Below are positions 1 through 11,647 of a DNA stretch of 64,000 nucleotides, in pieces. The stretch is from positions 31,314,501-31,378,500 of the forward strand of contig JAIVEN010000019.1 in NCBI GenBank assembly GCA_026686845.1. Reading direction: 5' to 3'. The stretch comes from Adenanthera pavonina. Lineage: Eukaryota > Streptophyta > Magnoliopsida > Fabales > Fabaceae. Both the position numbers and the translations under genes were made by a program. Position 1 is the stretch's first letter, and the number at the start of each line of letters is the position of its first letter. The notes below the pieces were generated by a model, which searched no databases, was not told the origin of the DNA, and saw only the letters and a list, made by a program, of their open reading frames with translations.

Positions 1-1172
1 TTATTATAAGAGTAATAGGCCAACAGCAGAATTTTATATAAAAAAAATATAGCGACGGAACTATCAGTACTGTTGCCCAAAACATGTTTCAAAGGCGGAT
101 CTCAAACCAATATATGAGGAAATCTGAAAAGATATATATACGTACTGAACGATGAAGTGATTCGTAAACAGATCTTATGACGGAAACAACGTCGGTTTTG
201 TTGGTAAAATGTTGGATCCCAAGCAGTCCCTTCAGCTGTTGAAGACCAATAACTATGGCTGTTCCCGCTGTGAATCCTACTATAGTAGCATGTGACAAAA
301 ATTCCAGCAAGAACCCCAACCTATAAATTGATACATACACATATGCATAATTTCCCAAGGATAATACACCCATGTCTGAATAATAATGCAAATATTTTTG
401 GGAAAAAAGAGAGAGAGAGAAAATCCCACCTCAGGAGTCCAAAGATAGCCTGGAATATGCCGGTAAGTAGAGTAGCAGTAAGAACAAGCTTTGTGTAACC
501 AATTGGATCAGTGGAAGGGTCTATTAAATTCTGAATCATTGACGATAACAGCAATGAGACCACGGCCACAGGTCCGATTGCTGCCTCTCTTGAACTTCCC
601 ATTATTGCATAGATAAGAGGTGGCACCGCACTTGTATCTAATTGGATATATCCACCATCATAAGTTTATTTCAATTACTTCCTCTAACAATTTTTTTTTT
701 TTGGGGGAAAGAAAATCACTTACAGAGGCCATATTGAGGATCCAGCTTTGCTAAAGTCGCATACCCAATGCCCTACATTGGAAAACAAACAAAAAGAAAT
801 GAGGTTGCCATTGTTAGGATGAGTTCTGTGATTTGAGAGGGTGGGCTAGCTCCGGAATACCTGGGGAATGCAGAGACTTGCAATAGTTAGGCCTGCTAGT
901 AAATCGTTCTTGAAACGAATGGCCGTATAATTTCGACCCCAATCAAGAATGGGAAATATCATCTGAAGGAGTGACAGCACAAGTTGGGGTCCGGATTGGC
1001 TTTTGAGACAAGACCACTTTCCATGATACTGGGAAATGGTGTTGCTGAGTGAGCCCACAAGCTCATGCCACAGACTTGGGGGCTCAGGAGCATTGAGCAC
1101 CCGCTGAGACCATTCATCAGGCTCCCCACCCTTTTTCTCAATGTCCACCACCACCATGTCCGAAGAACCCAT
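1..1172 (-). CDS. Sulfate transporter (SULTR family), 5' part only
   Basis: This is the N-terminal part of a plant SLC26/SulP sulfate/proton cotransporter of the plasma membrane. Four exons can be placed on the minus strand: 1172-861, 772-724, 637-430 and 320-146, all with GT-AG borders. The joined frame gives a cytosolic N-terminus, then the SulP core motifs FKNDLLAGLTIASLCIPQ, ATLAKLDPQYGLY, VPPLIYAIMGSSRE and AIGPVAVVSLLL, and LGFLLEFLSHATIVGF plus GLQQLKGLLGI, i.e. the first membrane helices. The rest, including the C-terminal STAS domain, lies beyond the left edge. I chose the ATG at 1172; an open frame extends upstream to 1220 but has no ATG there. The N-terminal motif NAPEPPSLWHELV resembles group 2 or 3 SULTRs. 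The family call is firm, the subgroup is not. Confidence 0.93.
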
Positions 1173-1235
1173 ATTTGATTGAAGTGTTTGGGAGAACTTT
1201 GTCCCCTGCACGAAGGCCAATTAAATTACACTATT

Positions 1236-1292
1236 CTACTCTAACATGGAACTCGCCACACACGGAGAGAATCTGTCACTCAAGGCTGCCAT
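1236..1292 (-). promoter_or_regulatory. Upstream ORF in the SULTR leader
   Basis: An 18-codon ATG-to-TAG frame (begins MAALSDRF) lies between the TATA box and the main start of the sulfate transporter. If transcription starts about 30 bp downstream of the TATA box, this uORF would be in the 5' leader. Whether it is translated or regulates the gene is inference. Confidence 0.4.
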
Positions 1293-1333
1293 TCCAGCAC
1301 ACAAGGTGAGAAGTGAGAACCAACCAACACTAC

Positions 1334-1341
1334 TTTATATA
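1334..1341 (-). promoter_or_regulatory. TATA box of the sulfate transporter gene
   Basis: The minus strand reads CTATATAAAG here, about 160 bp upstream of the chosen ATG at 1172, which is a normal spacing for a plant core promoter. Confidence 0.55.
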
Positions 1342-1533
1342 GATACGGAAAAGGTTTTGTTTCCAAAGACAAAAGCAAAGAGAGTTATAAAAAAAAATGA
1401 AAAATAAGTGGGTAAAAGGGGCGTAGGCATGCTGGTGAAAAGCTGGAAGGCACTTTCCGAACGAAACGTATCCACTAAACTTGGTACAACAATTGGATAT
1501 TAAAATAGATTCATCACAAATGCCACCTCTCTT

Positions 1534-2089
1534 TATAACTGTCAATTCGGGCCGGATCGGCCCATTTGGGCCAGCCCTCCTCGGGTCGGATCAAAAAACC
1601 TGAATTAAAAAATGGGCTTGATTTTTCAAGCCCGAGCTCGCGGGATCGAGTCTATGGCCTGGCCCGCAGGCTTTTTTTAATTTTTTAATATTTTTTTAAT
1701 ATTTTTTAATAAATTTTTTATACAATTATTTAAATTAATACAAATAATTATTATCATAATTTAAATTAATACAACTAATTATTATCATAATTCATTAAAA
1801 ACTAACATAATATTTAAATTTTACAATTTATATATCACTAATTAATAAAATAATATGTATTTTTTAATATTTTAAATCAAAAACAAAAGAAAAAAAAAAG
1901 TCTCGGGCTTCGGGCCGGCCCATCACGGGCCGGCCCATCACGGGCCGGCCCATCACGGGCCGGGCCCAAATGGGTCGGGCTCAAAAAGTCCAGATTATGT
2001 ATTTACTCCCAAAATTGAGGCCCAAACCTGCTCATTTTTTTGGACTTTTCTGGCCGACCCGTCGGACTTGACCCATTTTGACGGCTCTA
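1534..2089. mobile_element. hAT-type MITE (556 bp) with GC-rich ends
   Basis: The element is bounded by a perfect 8-bp target duplication, CCTCTCTT, at 1526-1533 and 2090-2097. The imperfect terminal inverted repeats start TATAACTGTCAA on the left and TAGAGCCGTCAA on the right (read inward). Subterminal zones are rich in GGGCC/GGCCC motifs, including a tandem run of CGGGCCGGCCCATCA at about 1912-1960, around an AT-rich core. The 8-bp duplication and TAGAGC-GTCAA ends are typical of non-autonomous hAT elements. No transposase is encoded. Confidence 0.85.
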
Positions 2090-2359
2090 CCTCTCTTGGG
2101 CTATTGCTCCATTATGTTTGTTATTTAAACTTCTCTCAAGATACCAGACAGTAGGTAACTAACAACCAATTCCTGGTATCAAAATGTGGGGATTCTATAT
2201 GCTAAACATGCCCTCTAGTTGTTCAAATTGAAAATTAATTCCGATAGGGACAGAGCAAGGTAACATGATTGGGAGGAGGGTCCAATGGGATTCGGGAAAA
2301 ATGGTAACTTTTAAGATTGCCCACAAGATCCACATTGGATTAGCATAGCATTATCCTTG

Positions 2360-4095
2360 GACTTTTTGAGCCAAATATAATTAGAAGAAAAATTATTTAC
2401 CAAAAATGTATTCAGTGAGAAATTATTTATTAGAATATAACATTTTTTTTTAAAAAGCTCAACTTGCTCTTATTAAATTTTTTTTGACAAAAGAGCAAGT
2501 CGAATAGGCTTACTCATTTATTTTTTAAAATAAAAAAATAGAAAGCAAATGCAATAGTTTTTTTTTAAAAAGATTTGATACATAATAATTGAGTGTGTGT
2601 TTGAATTACTTTATCCATAATTGATTATAAGGATAAGTAATTATCCATAATTAATTATGAGGATTAGTGATTATGTTAAAAGTTATTTGTGTTTCAATGT
2701 TTTCACCTTATAAGTAATTTTGAGAAAATGAAGGAGTTTAAGTGATTATTGGATAAATAATGAGAAGGAAAAGTAAAATAAGTTATTATGGGAGGAGAAG
2801 TGATATTATAAGTAGAGAAAATCAACTTCTATCATAATTACTTATTTGTGAAAAATAAATGTTTGATTTTTTAGGATTTTAAGAATGCAACTAACTTACT
2901 TAATTAAGTTGAGGTAGTTGAAAGTGTCTTATAAAAAGAATTGAAGGGAGTATTATTCTTTTTTTTTAATCATTGTAAGAATCATTTTTTAATCATTATA
3001 CAAATCATTAATTAATTTAATTAGGGCATATTTGGATTCCTACCATAATAATTACTCCCTCATATTCTTTTTAAAAGATAATTCCAACTACTCTACGGAA
3101 ATTAAAAAAATTAGTTACATTCTTAAATTTTTCAAAAGAAACCAAACATTCCCTTTTGACCCCTATTAATGAAAATAATGTAATGTTCATTAATTAATAC
3201 TATCAATAATTTAAGTGCGAAAAAGGTGTTAAAGCAATTAATACAGGAGTGATGGATATTACTTAAACACCAATTAAACTTCATTTCATATTACAATTTA
3301 TAAAGCCAATAACTAAATAATGAGAGGCAAAAAAGGAGTAATTTTTCTTAATATTCCATGGTACCTCATATTAAACACCATAAAAAGTTTTTAGATGATT
3401 TCTTATAATTAAAACCAGAGGGAATAATTAATAAAATTAATTAATGATTTATATAATGATTAAAAAGAATTATTTTTACAATTATTAGAAAGAATGATAT
3501 GCTTTTAATCATTTTTATAAAACATTTTCAACCAACTCACATAGATTAACAAAGTTAATTGCAATCTTAAAATTCTAAAAAAATCAAACATTTATTTTTT
3601 TACAAATAAGTAATTATGGGAGAAGTTAATTTTTTCTACTTATGATATCATTTCTCCTCTCATAATCACTTATTTCACTTTTTATTCTCATTATTTACCC
3701 TATAATTACTTAAATCCCAATATCCAAACACATTTATTTTTTTTCAAAATTACTTATGAGGTGAAAATATCCAAACATAAATAACTTTTGATATAATCAC
3801 TTATTCTCATAATTAATTATGGATAATCACTTATCCTTATAATCAATTATGGATAAAGTAATTCAAACACACACTCAATTATTATGTATCAAATCTTTAA
3901 AAAAAACTATTGCAAAGCTTTTTATTTTTTTAAAAAAATAAATGAGCAATTTTAAAAAAAATAATAATAAAAATAAGTAGTATAGATAACCATTTGACTT
4001 TTTTTTAATAAAAAAATAAAATAAGTATTATATTCTGGTAAACAAAATACAGTTTGGTGAATAATTTTTTTTAATTATGGCTGGCTCAAAAAGCA
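2360..4095. mobile_element. Long-TIR foldback element, probably MULE (1.74 kb)
   Basis: The same 10 bases, ATTATCCTTG, flank both sides (2350-2359 and 4096-4105), as expected for a Mutator-like 9-11 bp target duplication. Almost the whole element is an inverted repeat. The left arm is about 2360-3020 and the right arm about 3420-4095, both starting inward with CTTTTTGAGCC, around a spacer of about 400 bp. Matching arm blocks include GAGTGTGTGTTTGAATTAC and CTTTATCCATAATTGATTATAAGG. No coding frame is visible. MULE assignment rests on duplication length and arm length and is inference. Confidence 0.8.
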
Positions 4096-4105
4096 ATTAT
4101 CCTTG

Positions 4106-5894
4106 TTTAATATTCAGCATAATTTATTTTTCAAAATAATTTTATAAAAAATATATATTATTTTTAAAACATTTGGCCTCAGCCCTCAGAATACGTCCGT
4201 CTTCCAAACCCAGCTACGATTGTGTTCTTCGATTGCAATTTGTCCCACTTAGACTTTTATTTTTTCATAGACCACTTGGACCTTTTCCACTTGTGGATTT
4301 TTAGGGAAAGCTTAAGCAATCTCAACCGTTAAAACTGTAATGATCTGAGCCGTCCCTTTTTCAACTAAGTTAAGAGAGAGGAATGGAAACATTTGCGTGT
4401 GGCAACATAGGCTCCCCCTCTTCGTACAGCGTTCTACCGTTCCCTATTGGCACCCCAGTCACCACCAGGTGTGTAAAGTGGCAGATTTGGACTGTATAAT
4501 TTTTATTATAAAATTTAATATTTTTATTTTAAAAACTAAAAAAATCTTACAATTAAAAATTACTAAAAATGCTTACTCATTAAAAAAAATTAAAAAAAAC
4601 ATAAAATGGCAGATTTAGCCGCTTGTAGGTTCGAAGTTCTAAAAAAGTATTGAAAATATTATCCCCTTTGCCAGTTAATCTCCTGCTTTTTGAAAATCAA
4701 AGAGAAACAATTTCGTGAATGGAAGAGCATGAACGTAATATTCTGCAATAAGTGATCCTCCTTACACCCCTTGACCGATGGTTACCAAAGTCATGCGTTC
4801 TTTTTCCGGTCCGAGTAACGTTTTAATCTTAATCTTGGAATTTCAAGCATATATATATATATATATATATTTCCAAGATCACATATACTTCAACAGGATT
4901 AGTTTGGTTATCTTTTCAAGTAGCTAGACGAGTAACGTTGTTTAAGGCTTATAATTTAATTTAATTAATATATATATATATATAGCACTTATGTATTTAC
5001 ATTGAGTCCAAGATATTGATATTTGTGATTTATTATAAATAAAAATTTAGAAAATATGAGAAAAAAGATCAATTTGATTGTAAACTATCTATATTAAAAA
5101 AGAGGCAATTAAAAATTTGATATAAATTTACTTATTAATAGATTTTATGATATATAAAAGTTTATGTTTAGTTTTTTTTTTGTGAATTAATTAACTTTTA
5201 TAGTTTAGCTTTTGTCAATTAATTAATAAAAATATCATTCATATATATAGAAGTATAAAAATTTGATACATGAAAATATTAATTTTTTAATTTTTGCCCA
5301 AATAATTTTTTTTTGTTACGTGAATGGAATTTAAACCTTAATTACTCAACTTCCACGTTCCATCTTACACGTCACCCACAAAAAGAAACATAATATGATA
5401 CATATTTCCCACGAGCCGAAAAGGTGAGGTTCCTTATATTGGGCATACATATTTATGGATAAATTAATGTCATGTGTTGGCATACCTATATACTATGTAG
5501 CTTGGAAATCAATTCCCGCACGGGAGACTCCTTGGAATGTCCCAAAGTATTCAGCAGTGTCCCTATGTCGCAAGTCTTTCCAAAAGGTATCGTTGAAAGT
5601 AACCTGCTTTCCACGCAACCATACATACGTGAGGAGAAGAACCGCAAAGTAATCTTCCCTTCTTTATTCTAATAATATTCCTCTCTCAAACATTACATCT
5701 TCAAGAAGCTAAGGACCCCCCTCCCCTCCATGCAAAACTCAACCCATTGACGTGACGTGAACTAAAAGACAATCAATCTCAACACACAAGACTCGGCTTT
5801 CTTCCTCCTCCATGTTTCTGTTTCAAAAGGCTCCCTATTTATACTCTCTAATTATCCTTCAAATCCAGGTTCAAGAATTAAAAAAAGCCTCACG
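4106..5894. other. Intergenic, upstream of the NEN gene
   Basis: AT-rich DNA without a supportable gene. It contains an AT dinucleotide run at about 4850-4870 and another near 4970-4982. Short frames at 4397-4618 and 5455-5672 show no family resemblance. A TATTTATA box at about 5836-5843 lies some 55 bp before the NEN start codon and probably belongs to that gene. Confidence 0.6.
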
Positions 5895-7137
5895 ATGGAG
5901 GTCTCTTATTCATACAACCAGCAAACCCCCGAAATTGTATTCTTTGATTTGGAAACTACAGTACCCAACAAAAGTGGACAACGGTTCTGCGTCTTGGAAT
6001 TTGGTGCAATTGTGGTCAGCCCCCACAAACTTGTCGAGCTGGAAAGTTATTCCACTCTCATAAGACCCAAAGATCTATCGGTAGTCCCGGTGAAACCCAG
6101 AAGATGCGGTGGCATTACACGTGCGGCCGTGAAAAAGGCACCGTCTTTCGAGGAAGTTGCTGAAAAGATTTTCACTATTTTGAATGGAAGGGTGTGGGCA
6201 GGCCATAACATTCAAAGGTTCGATTGTGTTCGTATCAGAGAGGCATTTGAAGATATCGGTCAGCCGGCGCCAGTGCCGGTTGGAATTATTGATTCGCTTG
6301 GTGTCCTTACTGAGAAGTTTGGGAGAAGAGCTGGTAACATGAAGGTACGCTTTAAACAAAGTATACAAAAGATGAAGTATTCGGTCTATATATCCAAACT
6401 ATATATGCTTTAACAATGCCATAAAGTTCTATTTGATTGCTGAGAACCTCAAGTTTTGTTTATGGGTAGATGGCAACGTTGGCTTCTTATTTTGGTCTGG
6501 GAGAGCAAAAGCACAGGTCTGGATTTCTGTGGTCTATATATATTAGCCTTTGCCTATACTGGTTTGAGAGAAAATTGGATTATATAGGTTTAATTTTGTG
6601 TCCAATGTGAAGCAGGAGCCTTGATGATGTTCGCATGAACTTGGAGGTCCTCAAGCACTGTGCAACTGTGTTATTCCTGGTATGAAATGCAAATTATCTT
6701 CACATTCTGCCAGTTTTCCCATATGTAGAAACGAACCTCTATAATGGCCAGTGCATGATATGTCAGGAATCAAGTCTCCCCAACACGTTGCAGGGTAAAT
6801 GGTATGGAACTTCAGGTGTTGTGACGCGAAGCAGAACTAATGGGAAATCACCATGCAGAGAAGAAACAAGCAGGAAATCTCCCCCAACTTCTCTGGGATA
6901 TCAGCGGGGAGTCCCTTATGCAAGGGGAAGTCTGCAAAAGGTTTTATTGATAGATCTCCTTTTATGCGCATACTCACATTTTCGTCTCTTGTACTGGATA
7001 GAGATTAGCTACTAACAATGATAATGAAACTGCTTGAAACGCAGATGACGGAAAGAGTGAAGGGCCTTTTGTGTAAAGCACAAGGACAACAAGCTCTTAA
7101 TCAAATTCTGAAGCATTCTCATTCATTGTTACGGTGA
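5895..7137 (+). CDS. NEN-type DEDDh exonuclease (short, NEN4-like)
   Basis: This is a plant exonuclease of the NEN group (NAC45/86-dependent exonuclease-domain proteins), which in Arabidopsis acts in nuclear DNA degradation during sieve-element differentiation. The five exons are 5895-6344, 6470-6516, 6616-6679, 6767-6940 and 7045-7137, giving 275 aa. The DEDDh motifs are intact: ExoI FFDLETT with D18 and E20, ExoII AGHNIQRFD with D110, and ExoIII HRSLDD with H165 and D170. The C-terminus carries REETSRKSP, PYARGSLQK and ends KHSHSLLR, a short tail without the long C-terminal region of other NENs. The family is clear; equating it with NEN4 is inference from length and tail. The stop overlaps a consensus splice donor (ACG/GTGAGG at 7131-7139), so an alternative 3' end is possible. 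Confidence 0.9.
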
Positions 7138-8576
7138 GGAAGAATAGTCAAGATGGACACGCCACTTTCGGACAAAAGCTGATTCTGTTCTACTTTGACA
7201 AAGTCCTTGGGTTGAAAAGAAGGCCACAAGTTTTGTTCGATTTGAACAAGGACAGGACATGCGTGCGGAAGAGGGCTCGTTCTATTCTGGTTTCATCCGT
7301 TTCTTCCAAAGAAAAACAACCGCAAAGGAACAATTGAAGACGCATTTGTGAATGTTTAAGACCCAAACACGAATAGGAAAAACAGGAATAGCAACCCGAA
7401 TTCGTCTATTCATATTGCATTTTATTCCTTAATTCATATTCTTGAAATGTAAGTATTTGTAAATAAAATTCAAAATGATAAAATGTAGAAACAATGATAT
7501 CAAATTATCAATTCGTCCAACAATGTGGTTCCCTTTATGTTTTGACACTATTGCTCGATCCTCTGTTCTATGGAGTTCCAAACATGGTTTATAACTCACT
7601 TCTTCAAAGTAATATTATGAAGTAATTTGGGGTCCGCAGACATAAAGATGACACCCTTAATTTGTTGTATTCCTATCTCTTTCTATAATTCATTACAATG
7701 AAGTATTTTAGAAGATCTAGATTCATTGTGAGATAGAAATAAAGAATTCAAATCTTCTAAAATAATTCCTCATATCTTAAATATAAGAGATAATTAGCTA
7801 ATAAAAGTAGTTAAAGTGAGTTCAGTTAATTAAATTTATAATAAAATATATTTTTCCTACATTTGCCCTTAATTAATTGGTAACCTTTCTCCTTGTGAAT
7901 CCCAAATTTTACTTTAATATTTTATTTAATGAAAAGTAGTTAATGTAATCAAATATATCTTTCTAATCTTGATTTTAGCCAAAATTCATTCTATTATAAT
8001 TTAGTTTCAACCTTAGTTTTATACTTCCTCTTGTCTATATTATAAAATATATTGAAAAAATTTTTCTTGATTCATAATATAAGGTGTAATCTACTGGTTT
8101 GTCTTTTTTAATCTTAATTCATTTAATAACTAGTCTTATAACTTGTATTAGAGTAATGAAAATGAGTTTAATAAATAAGAGTAAAAATGAGATATTTAAC
8201 CTTTTTTTTTAAAAAAAAGTTCAAGGGCATAATAAAATTTTGTTAAGATACATGAAATTATTTGAAACACCTTATATTATGGCATGGTAGGAATAGGCAA
8301 TAAAGGGGAGGGTGAGAAAAAGAAAACAAAGAGGAATACGCAAATGTATAAATTTCACACATATCAAACAATTCTTTTTAGTAGTTGGCAACCAAAAAAA
8401 ATATCTTTTCTACTCTTGGTCTTTGACGTTTTGGGTCTCTGTTTAGGGCGTTTAAAATCTCAAAAGTGAGGGGGGAAAATATTAAAAAAAAAAAAAGAAA
8501 GAAAATTACAACACTTGTATATATTTTTCTTCAAGTTGAGTACACCCCTCCATAACTAGATTTATCATTATTTATA
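7138..8576. other. Intergenic, downstream of NEN
   Basis: It begins with the probable NEN 3' UTR. An open frame at 7134-7337 overlaps the stop and shows no recognised domain. The rest is AT-rich, with a possible decayed Stowaway-like inverted repeat at about 8024-8290 (ATAATATAAGGTGT near 8077 and its reverse complement near 8269). No gene is seen. Confidence 0.55.
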
Positions 8577-8947
8577 GTGTATTTGGATTGAATTATGTAT
8601 AAGTGATTATGAGGATAAATACTTATTCATAATAAATTATGAGAATAAGTGATTATGTCAAGGGTGATTTGTGTTTAAATATTTTTACCCTATAAGTGAT
8701 TTTGAGAAAAGAAATGTGTTTAGATATTAAGATTTAAATGATTATTGTGTGAATAATGAGAAGGAAAAATGAAATAAGTGATTATTATAAATAAAAAAAA
8801 TTAATTTTTTCCATAAGCACTTATTTAAGGCATAAGTACTTATTGAAGGCATAAGTACTTATTGAAAAATAACTTGTATTTGATAACTCCAACACATAAT
8901 CATTTATGAGATCCACAAGTGATTATTGGCACAATCCAAATAGGCAC
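8577..8947. mobile_element. Tourist-like MITE (about 370 bp)
   Basis: Terminal inverted repeats GTGTATTTGGATTG (8577-8590) and CAATCCAAATAGGCAC (8932-8947) bound an AT-rich body rich in AAGTGATTAT and ATAAGTACTTAT motifs. The body resembles the arms of the 2360-4095 element, for example CCCTATAAGTGATTTTGAGAAAA and AATAATGAGAAGGAAAA, so the two share ancestry. The 3-bp duplication (ATA or TTA) is not clean. Confidence 0.6.
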
Positions 8948-9043
8948 TTACACACAAGGACTTCATCGAAATTTAGGGATTATAAATTATAGATTTTTAT
9001 GTCTATCCTTTCAAGCTCTCGGTAAGTGGGTTTGTAAATTGTA

Positions 9044-9307
9044 CTCCCTCTGGTCCTTAATATAAGACCATTTTAACCGAATCACGCGAATTAAGAAGGG
9101 GAGTTAAAACTAATCAACTACCTCGATTTTTCCGAAAATCCCAACATTTTTCCCAAAGTACCCTTATTTAATCTTTCTCTTTTTTCCTTTGGATACATTA
9201 AATAGGGACATTTTTTGAAAATGTATAATAAATACCACCTCATATATTGTAAAGAATCTTATATTTAGGATCAAGTCAAAAGGTCCTATATATAGGACCG
9301 AAGGGAG
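9044..9307. mobile_element. Stowaway MITE (264 bp)
   Basis: Classic Tc1/mariner-type MITE: TA duplications at 9042-9043 and 9308-9309, with terminal inverted repeats CTCCCTCTGGTCCTTAATAT on the left and CTCCCTTCGGTCCTATATAT read inward from the right. Confidence 0.9.
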
Positions 9308-9503
9308 TAATGTCTTACTCGGACCTTTTCCACTTGTGAAGTTTAAGGATAGGTGCGGGCATGATAATCCCTATTATGTGGCGTGCGGAATTTTTGCAGG
9401 AGGCTACACCAATAAAGTAAGTATGAATCTTATAGATTATGACGAAACATACTTCAAGGAATCTTGTAAATTCTATTTTCAATGAAAATTAATTCTGAAG
9501 TTA

Positions 9504-9531
9504 TGTGTGTGTGTGTGTGTGTGTGTGTGTA
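9504..9531. repeat. TG microsatellite
   Basis: An uninterrupted TG dinucleotide run of about 28 bases, a potential length-polymorphic marker. Confidence 0.95.
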
Positions 9532-10203
9532 TGAGATTCTAAAGTTAAAGCTTCAATTACTTGAGTTTTCCTAACAGACGAGATAAGAAATTTGAAAACG
9601 GTAATGATTAACGGAAGGCCATTAATTGCAGTTTAAAGATAAATCTAACGGCCCGTTTAATCCAATATTGGTTTTCCTAAAGACCTTAACGATGAGTTTG
9701 AGTATGAGATCATCCAAAGGTGATAACCAAATAAAGGAAAACATGGGGCTCCCAAACACGCAACAAAAATGAGCCATGATAAAAAGTGATTCCTCCAATC
9801 AAATCACAAGTTAAAGAGACTCAGAGTCCTTCATGTTTCGTTAAAAGATATCCTACCAAACTATGTGACAACAGAACAGTTGCAGAACAGACTGTAAAGC
9901 AACAAGCCCTCTAACAACCAGCAATAATTACACATCCCCCACATTCTTTCTCACCATATCCGTATGGGACCACCATCTCAATTCCTCATCTCTTTGGAGC
10001 AACCACTAGATTTCTTTCGAGGTATGCATTTCCCTTTTCCCCCTCCCTTCTTCTCTTCCTCTTCTTCCTCTACCTTCTTGTTGCTCCTGCACGGTAATCA
10101 CAATTCACAAATGTTATATTCTCCACCATGTCAATGTTGTTATAAGGGGTTTGGCCAAAGAAAAAAGAAAAAGAAAAACAGAGAATAAGCGAAGAATAAA
10201 ATA
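9532..10203. other. Intergenic, downstream of SOK
   Basis: No supportable gene. A frame at 9964-10188 is a low-complexity pyrimidine tract. The part adjacent to 10204 is the likely 3' UTR of the SOSEKI gene. Confidence 0.55.
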
Positions 10204-11575
10204 TTAGAAGCAGGACCTTTCTTCGTTATAGGAGTTGGACTTCTTGAGGACGGGCTGGGCCTGGGACGCATCCCAGTGGGCCTTCATGGACTCAACGAGG
10301 CTGCCGCTAAAATATTCCTTCTCTTCTGATTGGGAATTCCCGAACCTTGGATTCTCCGAGATGTATTTGATCATCTCGCTCTCCGAAAGTCTCTCTCCAC
10401 TCTTATGCACTGCCACCTTCTGCACACTCTCCTTCTTCTTCACCCCATTACTCACGCACGGTGCGCTCTTCGCCTTCGCCACGGCCGAGCTCCCACACGC
10501 TATCAGTTGCAACAGGACTGAGTTACGACTCCCTGATGTCCCTTCTTCCAAGAATCTTTTGGAGTTGTCGTTTGCTTCGCTTTTATCGGCCAGGGTGGGC
10601 TTGGAGCTAACCCTCAACGGCAAGTCGTTTGCATGAGTTGCCTTGGTTGTGTCGCGGTGCTCCTCAAGTTCATCGGTGGATACACCTCTCGAGCAGCGAG
10701 AATGAGGCGTGGTGGTGGAGCTCGTGTTGCTTGTTTTCTCTCCGTCTTCGTACTCTTCATCTTGCTCTTCGTATTCTTCGTATTCTTCAGCCTCTCTCTG
10801 CGGGCTTGCTTGGAATGGCTTACGCTTTAAATTTATACTAGGCTCTTGATGCGATGCTTGCCTACTGCTCACCTGAAGCTGCTGAAATCTTTCTGCAAAT
10901 AATAATTACATATATTTTGGTTAATTCAGAAGCAGAGCCATTTCATTAACTACCAGTTTAGAGAGTGGGTTGGGTATTATGATAAGAAAGAGCCATCAAG
11001 AAGAGACTGACCCGAACAGCCTTGGAGGAGTTCAGATCCTTTTAGAACATATTCTGCCCCATCTGTTGGATGTATAATATCGTTCACTCCCAAGTCGTAC
11101 CACACGTAACAGCTCTTGTAGCTCCTAAAACCGGCAAAGTTTCCTTCTAAGTTTTAACCCAGCAACATTACATGTGTACAACAGAGAGATCCGGGAAGCA
11201 AGAGTCGTACCTTTTACAAGACCACGAATATAGAGAAGGCATGCCACTCCCCCTGAGAGCTACGAGCCGATCCAACACATCTTTTATCATGTACAAATTG
11301 CAACATCAACAAATTGAACATCTTCGTTCGAGCACGTTAATCCGTGCTTCCAAGCATAAAATATAGATATACACATGTTACTTACGCTTCAAACGAAGAG
11401 GCTCACTGGGAAAAAGGGTGACCTCCATGGAATGGGGATGCTCCAAAACGCCGTTACGTGAGAGGTAGTAAACAACTTGAACCTTTTTGACGGATGTGAC
11501 CTTTTGGTGGTTCCCGCTGCAAATTTTGGCACGCTCTGGGCTGGTGTGCCTGCTTCTTCTTGAACGAACGTCCAT
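10204..11575 (-). CDS. SOK: SOSEKI (SOK) polarity protein, DUF966/DIX-like
   Basis: SOSEKI proteins are plant-specific polarity factors that polymerise through a DIX-like domain and sit at cell corners or edges. The four exons (minus strand) are 11575-11386, 11280-11211, 11124-11012 and 10892-10204, totalling 353 aa. The DIX-like domain spans about residues 31-122, from KVQVVYYLSRNGVLEHPH through GMPSLYSWSCKRSYKS to YVLKGSELL. An acidic Glu/Tyr-rich stretch follows at about 158-177. Next are the conserved LIACGSSAV motif (about 255-262), SEMIKYISENPRFGN (296-310) and EYFSGSLVES (317-326), all family signatures. The start codon at 11575 gives a basic N-terminus. Which SOK paralogue this is cannot be decided here. 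Confidence 0.93.
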
Positions 11576-11640
11576 ACTCTAACACAAGTTCTTCTTTCCC
11601 CTGCCTCACTCTGCTCTCGGAGGGGACCCCGGACTTCCGC

Positions 11641-11647
11641 TTTATAC
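11641..11647 (-). promoter_or_regulatory. TATA box of the SOK gene
   Basis: GTATAAA on the minus strand, about 66 bp upstream of the SOK start codon. The spacing leaves a short leader. Confidence 0.4.

Noticed and set aside
7134..7337. 67-codon frame after the NEN stop as a separate gene
   Set aside because: Overlaps the stop in another frame, lacks a domain, and is better explained as 3' UTR.
10235..10841. Plus-strand frames opposite the SOK last exon
   Set aside because: They are antisense shadows of the SOSEKI coding sequence, which explains their length.
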